Part shown: positions 36,368 through 48,953 of the stretch, one piece after another | Layout: every line of letters begins with the position of its first letter | Position numbering within the stretch: the first letter of the stretch is position 1 | From: Tyto alba | Lineage: Eukaryota > Chordata > Aves > Strigiformes > Tytonidae | Direction: 5' to 3' | DNA length: 64,000 bases | NCBI RefSeq assembly: GCF_018691265.1 | Contig: NW_024881296.1 | Location: 15,469,427-15,533,426, forward strand | The notes under the pieces: generated by a model | Told to the model about the DNA's origin: nothing | What the model saw: only the letters and a program-made list of their open reading frames with translations | Databases searched by the model: none | Made by a program: the position numbers and the translations under genes

Positions 36368-36711
36368 CTGACTGGTACCCACAGTGATCTTCCACACAGT
36401 ATCCCAGTGTTCAACATAAGTTTCCAAACCTTCTGACGCTTTGGCCACTCCCATCTTCTGAGTAACTTCCAGAAGATTACAGTCTGTCAGAACATTTGGA
36501 CTGACATTTTGGTTGCTAAGAACAAGTTTTAGAAAAACCTGAATGGAGAAACCTGGAGGTTTGTGGTTTCTTAGCTGACTGGGGCTGAGACTTGAGGCTG
36601 TGCCAGCCTTCAGCATCAATGCCCTAGGGGGGATCTCAGTGCCAGAATATTTTATATGGATAGAGACACCAGTGCAGAGCTGCTGATCCTGTGCTGCTAG
36701 AAAGTGAAGGT
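36368..36711 (-). CDS. Candidate internal coding exon on the minus strand, gene not identified
   Basis: On the minus strand an excellent acceptor (ACTTTTTTTTTTTTCTGGTATGCAG) leads into 344 bases open in one frame, up to AGTCAG followed by GTCAGA as donor. Two leading bases complete a codon, then 114 codons end exactly at the border. The peptide has a soluble, beta-rich look. Segments include AQDQQLCTGVSIHIKYSGTE, GFSIQVFLKLVLSNQNVS, DCNLLEVTQKMGVAKASEGL and ETYVEHWDTVWKITVG. I see no membrane helix or catalytic motif inside the exon. A run of 114 sense codons with good borders is the best coding candidate in the window. I do not recognise the family, and the open frame also runs on through the acceptor tract, so chance is not excluded. 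The orientation is opposite to the candidate exons at 6.4 and 24.6 kb. Confidence 0.4.
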
Positions 36712-38070
36712 CTGCATACCAGAAAAAAAAAAAAGTAAAACTGAAATATGGCAATTGAAAGGAGGTTCCTAGAAAGATCATGATAAAAGGAAAGAGGCAA
36801 AGGGAATCTAGAACAAGAACTGAAAGCAAAAGAACCATCTAAAATATGAACAACTGATCTCATTTCTTATATTCAGTGACAGAGTCAGCACAGTTGTTCT
36901 GGTAATGAACCTAATTCAAAATCAAAATTTGGATCATCGTAAAGTAATGTCTTTCAGATGGACATATCTTTCCTGCCTCAGTTTGATCTTATTTAACCCC
37001 ATTTGCCTTGCAAAAAGGAAAGAAAACATCTGGAAGAGTTAAAATAACAGGAGGAAGAAGAGGAAACATACTCTACTGTGAACAAATCCTTGCTTCTGTA
37101 ATAAAACCTCTTTTCAGACAAGCAGCAAATGTGGTACAGATGGATACACAGCAGTATAGTGGAGCTCTGTGGCCCTGGTGAAAGGCAAGATAGGTGTTTG
37201 AATTATGTACTTGCCTGCTATAACTATTTTCACTCGTAATCTGTAAAGAAGTGTCGAAGAAGAAAGTTCCTCTTGGACAAAACAAAATCTGCCTGTACGT
37301 GATTCTTTTACTTGTTTTTACATCTGTCTGACTTCTACATCTGGGTGGTGAAAACTGGAACAGCATAATGTAGAATAATCTCAAATGTTTTCTATATTCT
37401 TTTTTTTTGTTTTGTGTTTTTTTAGTTAGTTTTTTTTTTTTTTGGTTGGTTTGTTTGTTTGTTTGGGGTTTTTTGTGTTGTGTTGTTTTGTTTTTGTTTG
37501 TTTGTTTTTTTTTCTGGCTCTACCAGAATCCTGTTAAAAACAGGTGTGTCACTAGTTAGTATTACCACCAGGAATTGGAGATGGTCCTATGTAAAAAGTT
37601 TGAGAATCCCCAAGTGTCTTCAGTTCTGTCCTTAAGTTTAGGTCAGTCCACAAGGTATTAAAGCACATACTGGACCTTAATTTGGGGATAAGTAACTGCT
37701 TCACACTGAAGTCATTGAGATAACTTTTGTGGCTAATGTGAAGCATGGGCATTGGCTTTTTTTTGACCAGGCCCTCTGTCTTTGCACATATCTGCGGATA
37801 AACAGAAGTCCTTGCAAGTTTCCCAAAATAAAATTGTGTCAATATTTTGACTACCACATTGTAACATGCTGTTAAAATGCGTTAGCAACCTTAAAATAAC
37901 ACAAAACAACCATAGTCTTAAGAATGTAGTGTATGGGCCTTTGGCATGGCTAAAAATAATTATTTTGAAAAAAAGATGATTCCATAGAACAAATAGACAT
38001 GACATGATTTAATTATCACTTTTTTCCTAACTTCAAACATGGAAAATAACAAAAAATATTTATTGCAGAA
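36712..38070. other. Unique DNA with T-rich low complexity
   Basis: No gene established. On the minus strand 37114-37292 is open after a possible acceptor (CGTACAG), but a stop comes before any good donor. Contains the TTTG-rich tract 37398-37514. Confidence 0.4.
37398..37514. repeat. T-rich / (TTTG)n low-complexity tract
   Basis: About 115 bases of T runs and TTTG/TTGTG units, with only two A's, at TTTAGTTAG. Confidence 0.9.
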
Positions 38071-38071
38071 T

Positions 38072-38516
38072 GTAGGGCCATGAAGATGATGAAGGGACTG
38101 AAGCATCTTTCCTATGAGGAAAGGCTGAGAAAGCTGGGAACATTTAGTTTCGAGAAGGCTCAGGAGGATTTGGTCAAAGTATATGAATATCTGAAGGGAG
38201 GGTGCAAAGAAGATGGAGCCAGCTTCTTTTCAGTGATGTCTAGTGACAGGGCAGGAGGCAACTGACACAAAATGATGTACAGGGGGGCTGTATCTGAACA
38301 TCAGGAAACGCTTTTTTACTGTGAGAGTGACTAAACACTGGAACAGGTTACCTAGAGAGGTTGTGGAGTCTCCATCCCTGGAGATATTAAAAAAAATGTC
38401 TGGACACAGTCCTGGGCAACAGGGTCTCTGTGGACCTGCTTGAGCAGTCCAGTGTTGGGCCCAATGACCTCCAGAGATCCCTTCCATCCTCAGTCATCCT
38501 GTGATTCTGTGGTTCT
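38072..38516 (+). mobile_element. CR1 LINE copy D, 3' end, plus strand
   Basis: A short 5'-truncated CR1. It encodes MKGLKHLSYEERLRKLGTFS and then SFEKAQEDLVKVYEYLKGG (38090-38200). The untranslated-looking remainder contains TGAACATCAGGAAACGC and ACTGGAACAGGTTACCTAGA, typical of CR1 3' regions. It ends in ATCCTGTGATTCTGTGGTTCT near 38500. A stop at 38263-38265 ends the longest frame. It belongs to a different subfamily from A/B/F and is probably older. Confidence 0.92.
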
Positions 38517-41500
38517 CCTGTATTTACCATATTTGTAGGTGTCCTCAATGAGCAAAGACAGGACATTCAGGTAGAAACCAAAACATTTCGTTCAGCTGCA
38601 ACTATTCAGAACAGTTCTGGTCAAGTGCATAAGCACTGCTTTGCCAGGAAGCCGCAGCCTCTCATCAGGCTTCTTATCTCTTCCTATCACAGGTGAGGAT
38701 CAAAGGGCCTTCACTAGGAGTTTCTACTAACTGATTTGTATCTGGCATCTGGTTCCTTACCAACAGAAAATTTTCCTGCAATGAGGCTTTCCTCTAACAA
38801 GGGAAAAAGGGGAAGTGAAGGTAAGAGAGAGGCAAATCAGAAGTAGTGGGGGTAGCATTTATATTTTCCACGAACACACGATTTGCTTTTTTTCTGGTAA
38901 CAAAGAAAGAGAGTTCTTGATGAAAAGGTGAAAAATATAAAATGTCTGAAAGGAGATGACTTTCTCTGCAAATGTCAAGTGGGCATATTTCTGTGGGATG
39001 CTTTGGAGATGGAAGTTCTGCAGAGTATTTTAAAATTGAGGGTGTGGAATTTGGGGGCAAGGGGGTGTGGGTTTTGGTGGTTGGTTTGGGTTTTTATTTT
39101 GGTGTGTGTGGTTCTGTTAGTGTAAGATATGTTTCCTAGTAGTCTGGAGCTAGGCAAACAAAATGCCTGAAAAAAGAAAGAAGGATTCACCGGGTCCCAC
39201 TTTGGGGTGACCTGTTTTGTGTGTCTTTTGTTTTGTTAACACAACCGAACAGCAATCCCCCTCCAGCCACAGATCCTATAACCATTGTGTGACTGTTGCA
39301 TCAACCTACTAGTTTACAATCTGATTAAGTGCAGCAAAAAATAATTTCTGTCGCCATATGGAAAAGTGTCCAATGTCTTCCTCTTTCGTGAGAACTACTT
39401 TTGCCACCTGGAAGCAAAACATCAGCCTGAGAGGCTTGTTTGGTTGACTCCACTCCAGTGCTTTCTGTGAGGCTAAATAAAGAAGTGGAAGTTATGCTGG
39501 GAACTATCAGATAAAGCTAAAATACAGATTTAAACTAAAGGACTTGATCTAGCTCTGCTCACTTCGGAAATAGAACCTGAACTTTAAAAATCTGAATAAA
39601 AATACCTCTTTGATTTCATTTTCATGGCTTTTAAATAATTTCAGTCTTCCCATTGTAGAGTACCTTGGAGAGTGTCCCTGGTGCCTGCGTTTTTCCCTCT
39701 GATCCTCCACTGACGGACAGTATTTAAGTTATGCCGAACTAGAGCAAGTGATGTCCCAGGTGACGGGCTGACCCTAGAGGTGGTGGCAGTTCTGGGGTGA
39801 GCCCTGAGAACACCACAAACGAACAGCAGTTTTTGTGTTACTGCCCCTTCACCCTTGCTTTGTTTTCAGAGCTTGATTTGACCAGAGCTTGCTTTACCCT
39901 TAAAGGGGTGATTCACTGCTGGTATCCCCATATGTCCATAGTCATTCTCTCAGCTGACTTCTTAAGCAGCAGATGGTTTACATAGTTGATGCATCCATAT
40001 ACCAGATTTTTTACTACCTTAATGTTGCACATTATCTGTGGAAATCTGGTAAGTGAGGATGATGATCTCTAGTGATAATTGAAATTGAACTTCTGTGACT
40101 CTTGCTACAACTGTGGTATATATCTAACTTCCAGATTATTTTTGCCTTATGTTGTTTTTTGTCCCTGTTCTATTTCACCAAAAGCACAGGGCTTTAAAAC
40201 CAGATTTTTCTGACTCCTATTTTCTTTGACTCCAACAGGAGCAAGATGAAAACAAACAAGAATAATTTTCTTCTGTTTGCAAAACCAAAAGAAAGCCCTT
40301 TATAGAATTCAAGCAATAGGCATCATAATGCTGAGAAACTTTGACATTTCTTTGGACCCTAGATTTCCCATCCTTTAGCTGTGGTGAGTTGTGCATCAGG
40401 TTCTCTCTGTTCAGTTTATTACATGGCGGGGAACATCACCTATATCTCATGTCCCCTTTATAATTAAAAATCATGAAGAATGGTATTTCTGCTTATATTC
40501 AACTGTACACAAGTCTGTTACGATGAATACAAGATGGAAGTGGACTTGTCTTGAAATCTTGAAATTTGAGGGTGTACTATATGAGAATGTGAACAATGTA
40601 ACTCACTGTTTCTAACATACATTGTGAAACTCATCCAAAACACTGATGACTTCTAAAACGATTGCCCTTTTTTGCTCTTACTATTCCAAATACCTCTGTT
40701 TAAAAATCACTATTCTCTTCCACGAGATTATCTCTCAACAGTGTAGGCTACTAGTCAAAATATGACTTCCATCTCCTGGGATATGTTAGTGTCTCTAGTT
40801 GGATACCAGGAGTAAATGTAGAAACATGAGTATCTTTCACAACACTTGGTTTCAGTCTCATGGAATTAGTCTGCTTAGATGTCATTGTGATGGATTACAA
40901 AATTACTACAAATATTTTTGTTTTGAAATAAATTGTTTTGATAAGTTTCATTAGAAAGATTTTGAGACTAGATATGTTTCTTGAAAACATTTTAAAATCT
41001 GTGAATCAGTATTTTCTGATGGTCCCTTGGAAAAAGCTGCTTGGTTGGAATAGTTCTTTCTTTAACTCAGGTTTGGCTAATAGGGCTGTATGTGGCTTGC
41101 CAGTGTGTCAGATTCAGGTCTGTATGTGCTTGTTTACAAATTTATTAGATGCTGTAGTTATGTGTAGTTCTACATGTTACTGTTATAAGGTGACATGTTT
41201 AAACAACTCCCTATTAAATCTTTTAATGTAAAAGCAAATTTGTTATAAAAGAGACGTGTTAACTATAGAGTTATAGTTTCCTTTCAAATTTCAATATTTT
41301 AAGTGATTTCAAGTGACTTTGTTTAGTGTGTCTCCTCGGTGCTGTGTATCATATTTAAAACCACAGTAAAATACTGCTAAGTATTCTGAGCAGCTGAATT
41401 ACAGCAGAGCTTTTGCATTTTTAGTGAGGTTGAATTTAGCTTTACAGCAATTAGTTTGAAGACATCTGAGATTCAAACTAGGCTAAGCAGGTAAGTGGGA

Positions 41501-42561
41501 ATCAGCATGACAATAGGCTGGAGCTGGTGGGGGTCAAGTAGATGACTGAGGCCTTTCTATCTCTGAGTTTCAACAAGTTGATGAGTTTCTATAAGGGTGC
41601 TTTTCAGGGTGAGGAGGGAATGGAAGCTGGCAGCGATGAATCTATGAATTTTGCTCGTGTCTACATTGTTTCTGAAACAGAAACCTATTTCTCACAAAGT
41701 TTGAGCCCGTAAGAAGATATATGCTAGTAGGCATTAAGAACTGGCCCACAAATATCAGATAACTGGATGTGTTAACCTCTATGTTGCACTAATGTAAAAA
41801 CTCATCTGTAAAAAAGAACCAAAAAAAAAAATTCTTATTGCTTTGATTATACAGAAGTCTACAATAAAGAACTGAATTTCTGGATTTGTTTTTTTCAATG
41901 GACCTCTGGGGAAAGGGTGTTGACTAATAAGAGCACTTAATCAGTGAAATATATCTGAGAACAAGTGGTTCTAGGATTCTGATCCCATTAGTTTTATTGT
42001 AATTTTCACACCTGGCATCTAGATTTTAGAGGTCCAAAACTGGAGCCTTTGTTCCATGTCAACTAGAGAGCTGTAACTAGTGAGATTTTAATATCTTTTT
42101 TTAAAAGAAAACATCAAGACATGGATTAAAAAGCTCTCAGTTGTAGAAGCGTATATGTAAAGGAGATAGTTTCCTCATGGACTGATTCTTAGGCTTGAGC
42201 AATACTATTTGTACACTTCAGTTAAAATGGCTGCATTTTCCAAAAAATAATCAGTATTTTATCCTGAAAATTACTATTACACCTTCAATGCAAACTCACA
42301 AGAAATTATGTAATATTATGATCCACTCTGTCCCTTAACATATTTATTAATTTCTTAAATGTCTGTGGAAAAGTCTACTTGAAAGAGTAAAGTTGTGAAG
42401 CTCTAGCCAGGTATAAATTGTGGCCAAAACAGGCTCTTAAACCTTTGAACTAAATGGCCATTATTTATCACACCTCAAAGTAGTTGCTAATTATTTTCTG
42501 GGATCTATCTTAATTCTAATTTTCTTCTGTTTTTTAATTTTATTTTCTTTTATTCCTACAG
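38517..42561. other. Unique noncoding DNA
   Basis: Four kilobases with no recognisable gene or repeat. Ends in the long pyrimidine tract preceding the exon candidate at 42562. Confidence 0.45.
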
Positions 42562-42668
42562 ACTACCGTGGCTAAGCCCCATTAACTGTCTTGATTCTCT
42601 GCTCCTGGCATAGAAGCTGTCTGCTGTGCTGTTCAGATCAAGGAAATACTGGAATCTCATTTTATGTA
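42562..42668 (+). other. Candidate noncoding (UTR or lncRNA) exon
   Basis: A strong acceptor (pyrimidine tract 42521-42558 ending TTCCTACAG) and a GTAAGT donor at 42669 bound 107 bases. All three frames contain stops (TAA, TAG and TAA), so it cannot be an internal coding exon. It could be a 5'-UTR or lncRNA exon, or a coincidental pair of good sites. Confidence 0.25.
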
Positions 42669-43931
42669 GTAAGTAGTCCATTTCATTTCCACTGGTGAAA
42701 CTGGTGTCTTTTTTTATAAGCTGATGTCATTTCATGATTTTTTTTTTTTTTAATTTTGACAGAATAACTTAAACAGGAGAAATGTTAGTGTGGCTTATAG
42801 TAAGTTTAAACAAACTGGATGTGTAATATCAATTAAAATATTCAACATAATTCTGGTTTACAGAGGTCTGGATTTTTTTAACTCTTATATTGAATTAATA
42901 CTTTTTTTTGGAACTTATTTTATTTTTATTTTTTTAAATGAATAAATCTTTTAAATGCAGGGTCTTTGAATGTAACAAATGTGGACTACTCTTGGCCTGT
43001 GTTAACGCTACGCCTTTGAGCTTTTGAAACTGCAAGTTCTATGCTTATAACTTTTTAGAGTTGCTTTGCTACATTTGAGGAAGCTTATAGTGCATAGATC
43101 ACTGCAGAAGATTTTTTTTTTCTCCTTAGATGAAACTAGATGCAGCTTTATTTTCTAGGTAAGGTTTTGTGGAAGTGTTACTGTGCAATATAACATAGTC
43201 TTCTTTCTATCCATTTTAATGTTCTCTGATAATTTCTTAATGTGGAGATTTTTCGAGGCAGCACTACCTTGATGAAAAGAAACTTTAATATATAGGGAAC
43301 TTATTTGTAAAGTAACCCTAGCCCAAACCTTGAATTTTTACTGTTGTTGCTTCAAAATATTTAAAGATTTGTCTCCTATTTCCGTGCTTACTGCCTGAAA
43401 GGGTTCTAAATTCCTGATACTATCAGGTCATTGGTCCTTATTTCCAGAAAGGGGAAAATGTTACAAACATAACAGACAGAAGCTATGCCCCTTCCCTGTG
43501 TTGTTTTGAATTTTATGTGTTTTCATTAAATGTGTTAAGTTTTTGTACAGGCATAGGTCACTGTTTGTGTATAGTAGTACATGTTGCTTTAATGCAAATC
43601 TTGTTGCTTTATTCTTTAAGATTATTTTTTTTTTCTTTACTTGTGTCTCAGCCTCAGTTTTGGCAAGAAAAACCCAGTCTAGGGCGAGAGTGTTCCGTAG
43701 CAGCATGTTCTATCTTTGGCCACCTGCCTTGCACCTCCAAATTGCCGGAAGGGAAGAACTGAAGTGCCTTTTATAGAAAGCTGCTAGAGCTAAAGTCATG
43801 GTAAATTGAGGTACAAAATGAACTGCATAATGAAAGTTTTTTCACCACTGCCTCTCTAACAAGTGCTATGTTTTGGGAGTCTATAGAAAAAAGTTTAGTC
43901 TGCTGCCATCGGCCCAATTAATCATAGAAGA

Positions 43932-43966
43932 CTGCTAACAATGATGTAAAGGGTCATTGCTAGCAG
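43932..43966. other. Hairpin with 13-base arms, 9-base loop
   Basis: CTGCTAACAATGA (43932-43944) pairs with TCATTGCTAGCAG (43954-43966) at 12 of 13 positions across the loop TGTAAAGGG. It is enclosed by an outer AGACTGCT...AGCAGTCT pair and by two CCAATTA words (about 43914 and 43980). The stem is too short for an ordinary pre-miRNA. It may be part of a conserved regulatory element. Confidence 0.6.
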
Positions 43967-45769
43967 GAAAAGCAGTCTGCACCAATTAGGAATTTGCCTG
44001 ATTGAATTCTTGTAGTTGTAGAGATAGTCTGAAGAACTGACTGGTTTATGTTTGGTTTTTCAAGTCATTAACGTGCTGAGATGTATCAACAGATCTTGCT
44101 TGCGGTGAGGACTATTGAAGTATTTAATTTAAATTGGAAAAAAGAGACACAAAACCAGAGTAAATGTTTTTAATAGACTGAAAGGATAACATTGTGTTAG
44201 TTTCCTATGATGACAGAGTAAAATTAAATTGGTGATTAACATATGTAGATGGAATTCTTATGTAGGGAAAAAATCTCCCCCTTCCTCCTTGCCCCTTTCC
44301 CTAAAGAACTGGTCACTGTTTTCTAAAAGATGATAAATAAATTTTGCAAAATGACAACTGAATTTGTATATAGTAATTCAGGGTATTAATTTTTGGTTTT
44401 GATGTTTTGTAATCATGCCCGGAGAGATGTCTCTGCATGGGTTACCTACAGTAAGTTATAGAGAGTGACTGAAAATAAAGTGGAACATTATTTAGATAAC
44501 CATGCATGAAATATCAGTATTTCTAGCATCTCTGAAACCCAAAACACACTGCAGTCCATTCTTTGACACACAAAATCTTTATACCTCCCCATACGAATTC
44601 CCTTCTTTCTGTTCCTTTTCCTGTTATTGTGTTTCCAGTGGAAGGCCTAGTGTCTGTTTTCTTGGTGAAAATGCAAGGGCAGTCTCCTTGTCATGTCTTC
44701 TGTATCTCTCCAAAGACCTTTCACAAGCCAAAAATTAATCTATGGCACAGCCTAGCATTACCTTGGGGGGATGCTGCTGCAGCAGCCAGTCATCCTCCGT
44801 TTGCAAGAGAAGGTGGCTGAACTTCCTCTCGTGAGGAGGAAAAGAAGATCTGGGATAAATCCCTAGGTAGAAATTTATGAGGAAGTAGTTTATCAATGCT
44901 TGTAACTAAAAATATGTGAGCTGACAAAAGTTGCAGAGGAAAGTTTAAAATGGGAAAGGCATCTGCATTTTGTTCATCAACTAAGAAACAGCTTGACCTA
45001 ATCAGGGAAGGAAGTTTTGTAGCCTGTAATTCTGGCCCCATTGGGAAACTAATTTTTCAGAGCTTTCTGAAAAGAATTTGTTGCATATTTTGGTTATTCA
45101 AACAAGTTTGCGAACATAGTAGGGTTGAGGCTGCTGTACTTGTCCAGTAAGGATTAACTTCTGGTTCAGCCACAGCCCACTGTTATTTTTCCCTGGTGTA
45201 AGGAGGTGTCTTTCTGCAGGCCAAGAAGGTAGGAAAAAAATGTTGTTGCCTATGGCATGTTATTTTTGCCTGTAGGCCAGTGAAAACTCAATCAGGGAGC
45301 TGGTGGCAGAAGTGGAAGGTAGGGGAATGGAGTATTAATATCTCATGTGCATGAAATAATTCCACTGCATGATATCTGGAGCACAGGACATAGTCTTGTC
45401 AAGCTAGACTTTTTCCCTCAGCAGAGAATAAAATACCAGGAAGATAAGTCTTTTACATGCAAAAAGATGTGAACTTCTCTTCAGGCTAATCCAATTTTAT
45501 TTGCTAAACTGTCACGTTTTGTCTGAAGGAAGAGATAGCCCTGAGATGGAGTGACTAGAGACTTTGTATAGGTTTAATTAGCCCTCTAAGCATAAAAAAT
45601 ATTAATCACACCTGAATACTAATAAGTGCAAATAAATAATTTGATCAATGAAAATGTCTAATGGAGACTTGTTTCCTGCAGGATAAACAGCTTCATCAGG
45701 GATATCTTATTTATACCACCCACTAGCAGATAGAGATACTTTACCTTACTTTTCTGTGGTGGGTTTTTT

Positions 45770-45789
45770 TTTGTTGTTGTTGTTGTTGT
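45770..45789. repeat. TTG microsatellite
   Basis: Six TTG units after a T run. Confidence 0.9.
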
Positions 45790-47133
45790 AGTAATTTTTG
45801 TTCCGTTTGGGTGTGGCTTTGTCTCTACTCTTGTTCCTTAAAACAGCTGGAGGACAAAACCTAACTCTAAGATTAAGATCAGGATCAGTGGGTACCCTTA
45901 AGTCTTCCAAGATGCATGCTGCATGACTGATACTCTTTCTGACAGTGTCCTCTGGTATGAATCCTTGGAAGTGAAGTGCATGGCAGTAAATGGTTCAAAG
46001 CCAATAAAAGGCATATCCCATACTTGAGTAGGAAGGATAATTACAGCCATTTGAAGAACTGCCTGAACGTTTTAGTGGTGACTCATCCCTAGGTTCTCCT
46101 GCACAGCCAGTATATTTTTCTGTCACAGCTATCTTGCAACCAGGACATTATAATTCTGTTTATATTTGTGTATGTCTATCCCCTGTATGGCTTAACCTAC
46201 CTTAACAGTGTGTAAATACTGCTGAGTAAATAACAAATGAAAGGTGAGCCTGGAAAGACACTGTTCTATTAGTCATTAAAAAGCTCAGACATCTGGGGTA
46301 GAATTTTCATGAATCTCTTTTCTGAGAGACTTTCAGTGAAGGGTGAATGTCAGTCACCTGACATGCTGATTTGATAATAGTTTGGATGCATTTCAGATAC
46401 TTGTCTGTAAATTAGACTGGAAATGTTGAATTTGGAAGGAAGGGAAAATGGGTTATTTCAGGATGTTTATGAGTACCTCTATTTATATTGTGGTTGAATG
46501 TTAATGTAAATAAGCTTTTTCTTGTGACAATATGATGACTTCTCTCCCCCCAAATATACTGGAGGTAACAAGAAAAGGGAATCCACTGAGGTATTTAGAT
46601 CTTTCTGAAATGGATTTTGTTGCTTTTTAAAAAAAGATTTTATTGCCAAAAGAAAAGTGCAATCATGTATATGTGTCTCTCCCTCTACCCTTCTCTTTTC
46701 AAAAAATCCCAATGGCTGTCAACATACGGCAGTAGACTTAGGCAGATATAATTCCTCCCAATATCTTCCGGGATGTCTGAAGAGGACTGAATGTTTTTAT
46801 GGCTGATTAAAAGTATTTGCTTTGTTACGTGTTCTTTCTCAACATGAACTGGCTTTGCAGTCATGGGCATCTATTGCTACTCACACCTCAGCATCTCATT
46901 AAACTGTTTGTCTGATGCTTCTCCAGCAGTGTTTTGTTATGCAGCATTCTCTGAGCAGGACACTTCTGTTCCTCCATTTTTACAGACCCTGTACAGCAAA
47001 CCCTGGGCATTCTTGCCTTTTAGTCACTACAAACTCTCCAGAATAACCACAGAGGTGCACCATAACCTTCATTTGCTTGAACAAAACTCTAGCTACAGAT
47101 ATTAATAGATTTTATCAGTGTTGAAACATAGAT

Positions 47134-47188
47134 TTGGTTGGGGGTTTTTTTGGGGTTTGTTTTTTTGTTTTTTTGTTTTTTTTTTTTA
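47134..47188. repeat. T/G-rich low-complexity tract
   Basis: GGTTGGGGGT followed by T runs separated by single G or GGGG. Confidence 0.9.
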
Positions 47189-48538
47189 ATAATACAAGTT
47201 TTGCAGCTTGGTTTCGTATCCAGTTACAGACCCAGGAGCTGATTAATGGTAGAAGTAGTCCCTTGACATAGGTGTAGTGTTATCTGAGTTTAGTTCCACC
47301 TGTTTATATTTCTTATTGTGGATTTTTTGTCTCCTTGTTTTTGGAGCATAACTGAAGCTCCATATCAAGTCGTCTGAGAGGAGCATCTTTCTGATCCCAC
47401 TGAAATAATTTGACAGAGGGCTTCAGGGGAGTGCTCTGTCACTTTCAAGGGGAATAAAGCGTGTTTAATCAAAGTAATCTCTGTTTAGATTAAAATAAAT
47501 AATTTTAATATGAAGGGTGTTTTCTGAATGACTACGGGATGCCATTCAAAGGAGAGGCAGGAAGCTGATATAGTGCTTAGAACTCTATTTCCTAGACTCT
47601 TATGATTGATCACTTAAAAGATCTGCTCTGCCAAGAAAAAGATGTTTATTAAACAGTATTCCACAACACACCAGTAATTGATAGGAGATGTGGCATGAGG
47701 GGAAGAGCAACAATTCTGGACCAGACAAGTTCAAAGAGACGGAAAATTTCCAATGCATCAGAGGACTGACTTTTTTTAAAGTGACTATCCATAGACTGTA
47801 GGTTGCTAAATCCAGTCAGCACTGTAATAGTTGCCAAGAAATGTGTCCTGCAGTTAAACATCCTCCAAATATTAGGTCTACAGATAACACTTAAGAGTAT
47901 AACAGCCCTTAATGAGCTTGGAAAAGATTAATGATTCTGCCTCCACTTGTGAGGACAGTTTTACTAGTGTTTCTCACTCTCACTTTTAATTTTCTATCTT
48001 ATCTGCCTTTTATTTTTTTTTTTTTTTTAGTCAATGGTTTGGCTCTAACACGTTCTGATATCCCCATTTATTTCTATGCCTTATCTTCTACTGGAGAGCC
48101 TAAAACGATGTGCCCTGCAGCGGTGGGAGCACCTACTGTCTCAGAGCTTCCTCCCATGTACAGATGAACATCATCTGCACTGAAATGGAGTGGGAAAACA
48201 GCCAAGCAGCTCTGCAGATCTGGTGAGATGATATGTGCTGTTGGGAATGGGGAAGATGTAGCACAGTTTGTAGCAGAAACAAGCTCTGAGGACTGATTTC
48301 TTCTGGAAGGGGTGCTGGTGTATGCCATCATGCTGTGTTATGAGGAGTTCTAACAAATTTCTACAGGAATATACAACTTGGAGTTAGGTGTCTTTGCTTC
48401 CCATGTTTGAGGAATGTAGTCAACAAAAGAAAGGGCAACTTGCACCTGATGGTAGTACTTACTATAACTTATCAGGAAGGTATGACTCCTTGTTTCATGA
48501 CTGGAGGTCTCTATTTATTCCCACACCCCACACCCCTC

Positions 48539-48567
48539 TTTTTTTTTTTTTTTTTTTGTTTTTTTTC
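48539..48567. repeat. T-rich tract
   Basis: T19 then G then T8, after CACACCCCACACCCC. Confidence 0.9.
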
Positions 48568-48783
48568 CTCCCCCTTCAGGCCAGACTTAATCCAATAACT
48601 TTTGTAGCATGCATATACCCTAAAATATTCCATCTAACTGGTGAACTAAAGGCAGTTTCCACCCAGATGATGTCCCTGATAAATCTGGGCCCTGCATAGT
48701 TCTGCACTGCTACTGTGAAATAGAGCTACTGCTTCTTGTGTACTATGAAGAGCTTATAGGACAGGTACTGGTTGTGAAAATTT

Positions 48784-48788
48784 GGCAG
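48784..48788. repeat. Target-site duplication, left copy (GGCAG)
   Basis: Identical to 49859-49863 on the other side of the LTR. Confidence 0.85.
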
Positions 48789-48918
48789 TGTCCTGGGTTG
48801 AGTGAGTGGTGGAGTTTTTTGGTGGCAGGGGAGGGGGCTATCGGGGCGGCCCCCTGTGAGAAGCTTCTCGAAGCTCCCCCAGCTCCACGTCAGCTCCACT
48901 TCTGTTTGGGAAATTGAG

Positions 48919-48953
48919 CCAATCGGCTGCGCCTCTGCGATTACATATTTAAG
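48919..48953 (+). promoter_or_regulatory. LTR promoter: CCAAT box and TATA-like box
   Basis: CCAAT at 48919-48923 and CATATTTAAG at 48944-48953, about 25 bases apart within the U3 of the solo LTR. Transcription would start near 48975-48985. Confidence 0.6.

Larger units (their letters stand above)
42669..48788. other. Unique noncoding DNA
   Basis: Six kilobases, A+T-rich, no gene recognised. It includes the hairpin at 43932-43966, a TTG microsatellite, and two T-rich tracts (47134-47188 and 48539-48567), plus T16 at 48013-48028. Confidence 0.45.

Noticed and set aside
44790..45041. 83-codon minus-strand frame considered as an exon
   Set aside because: No adequate acceptor or donor at its borders. 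A plus-strand frame overlaps it with equal quality.
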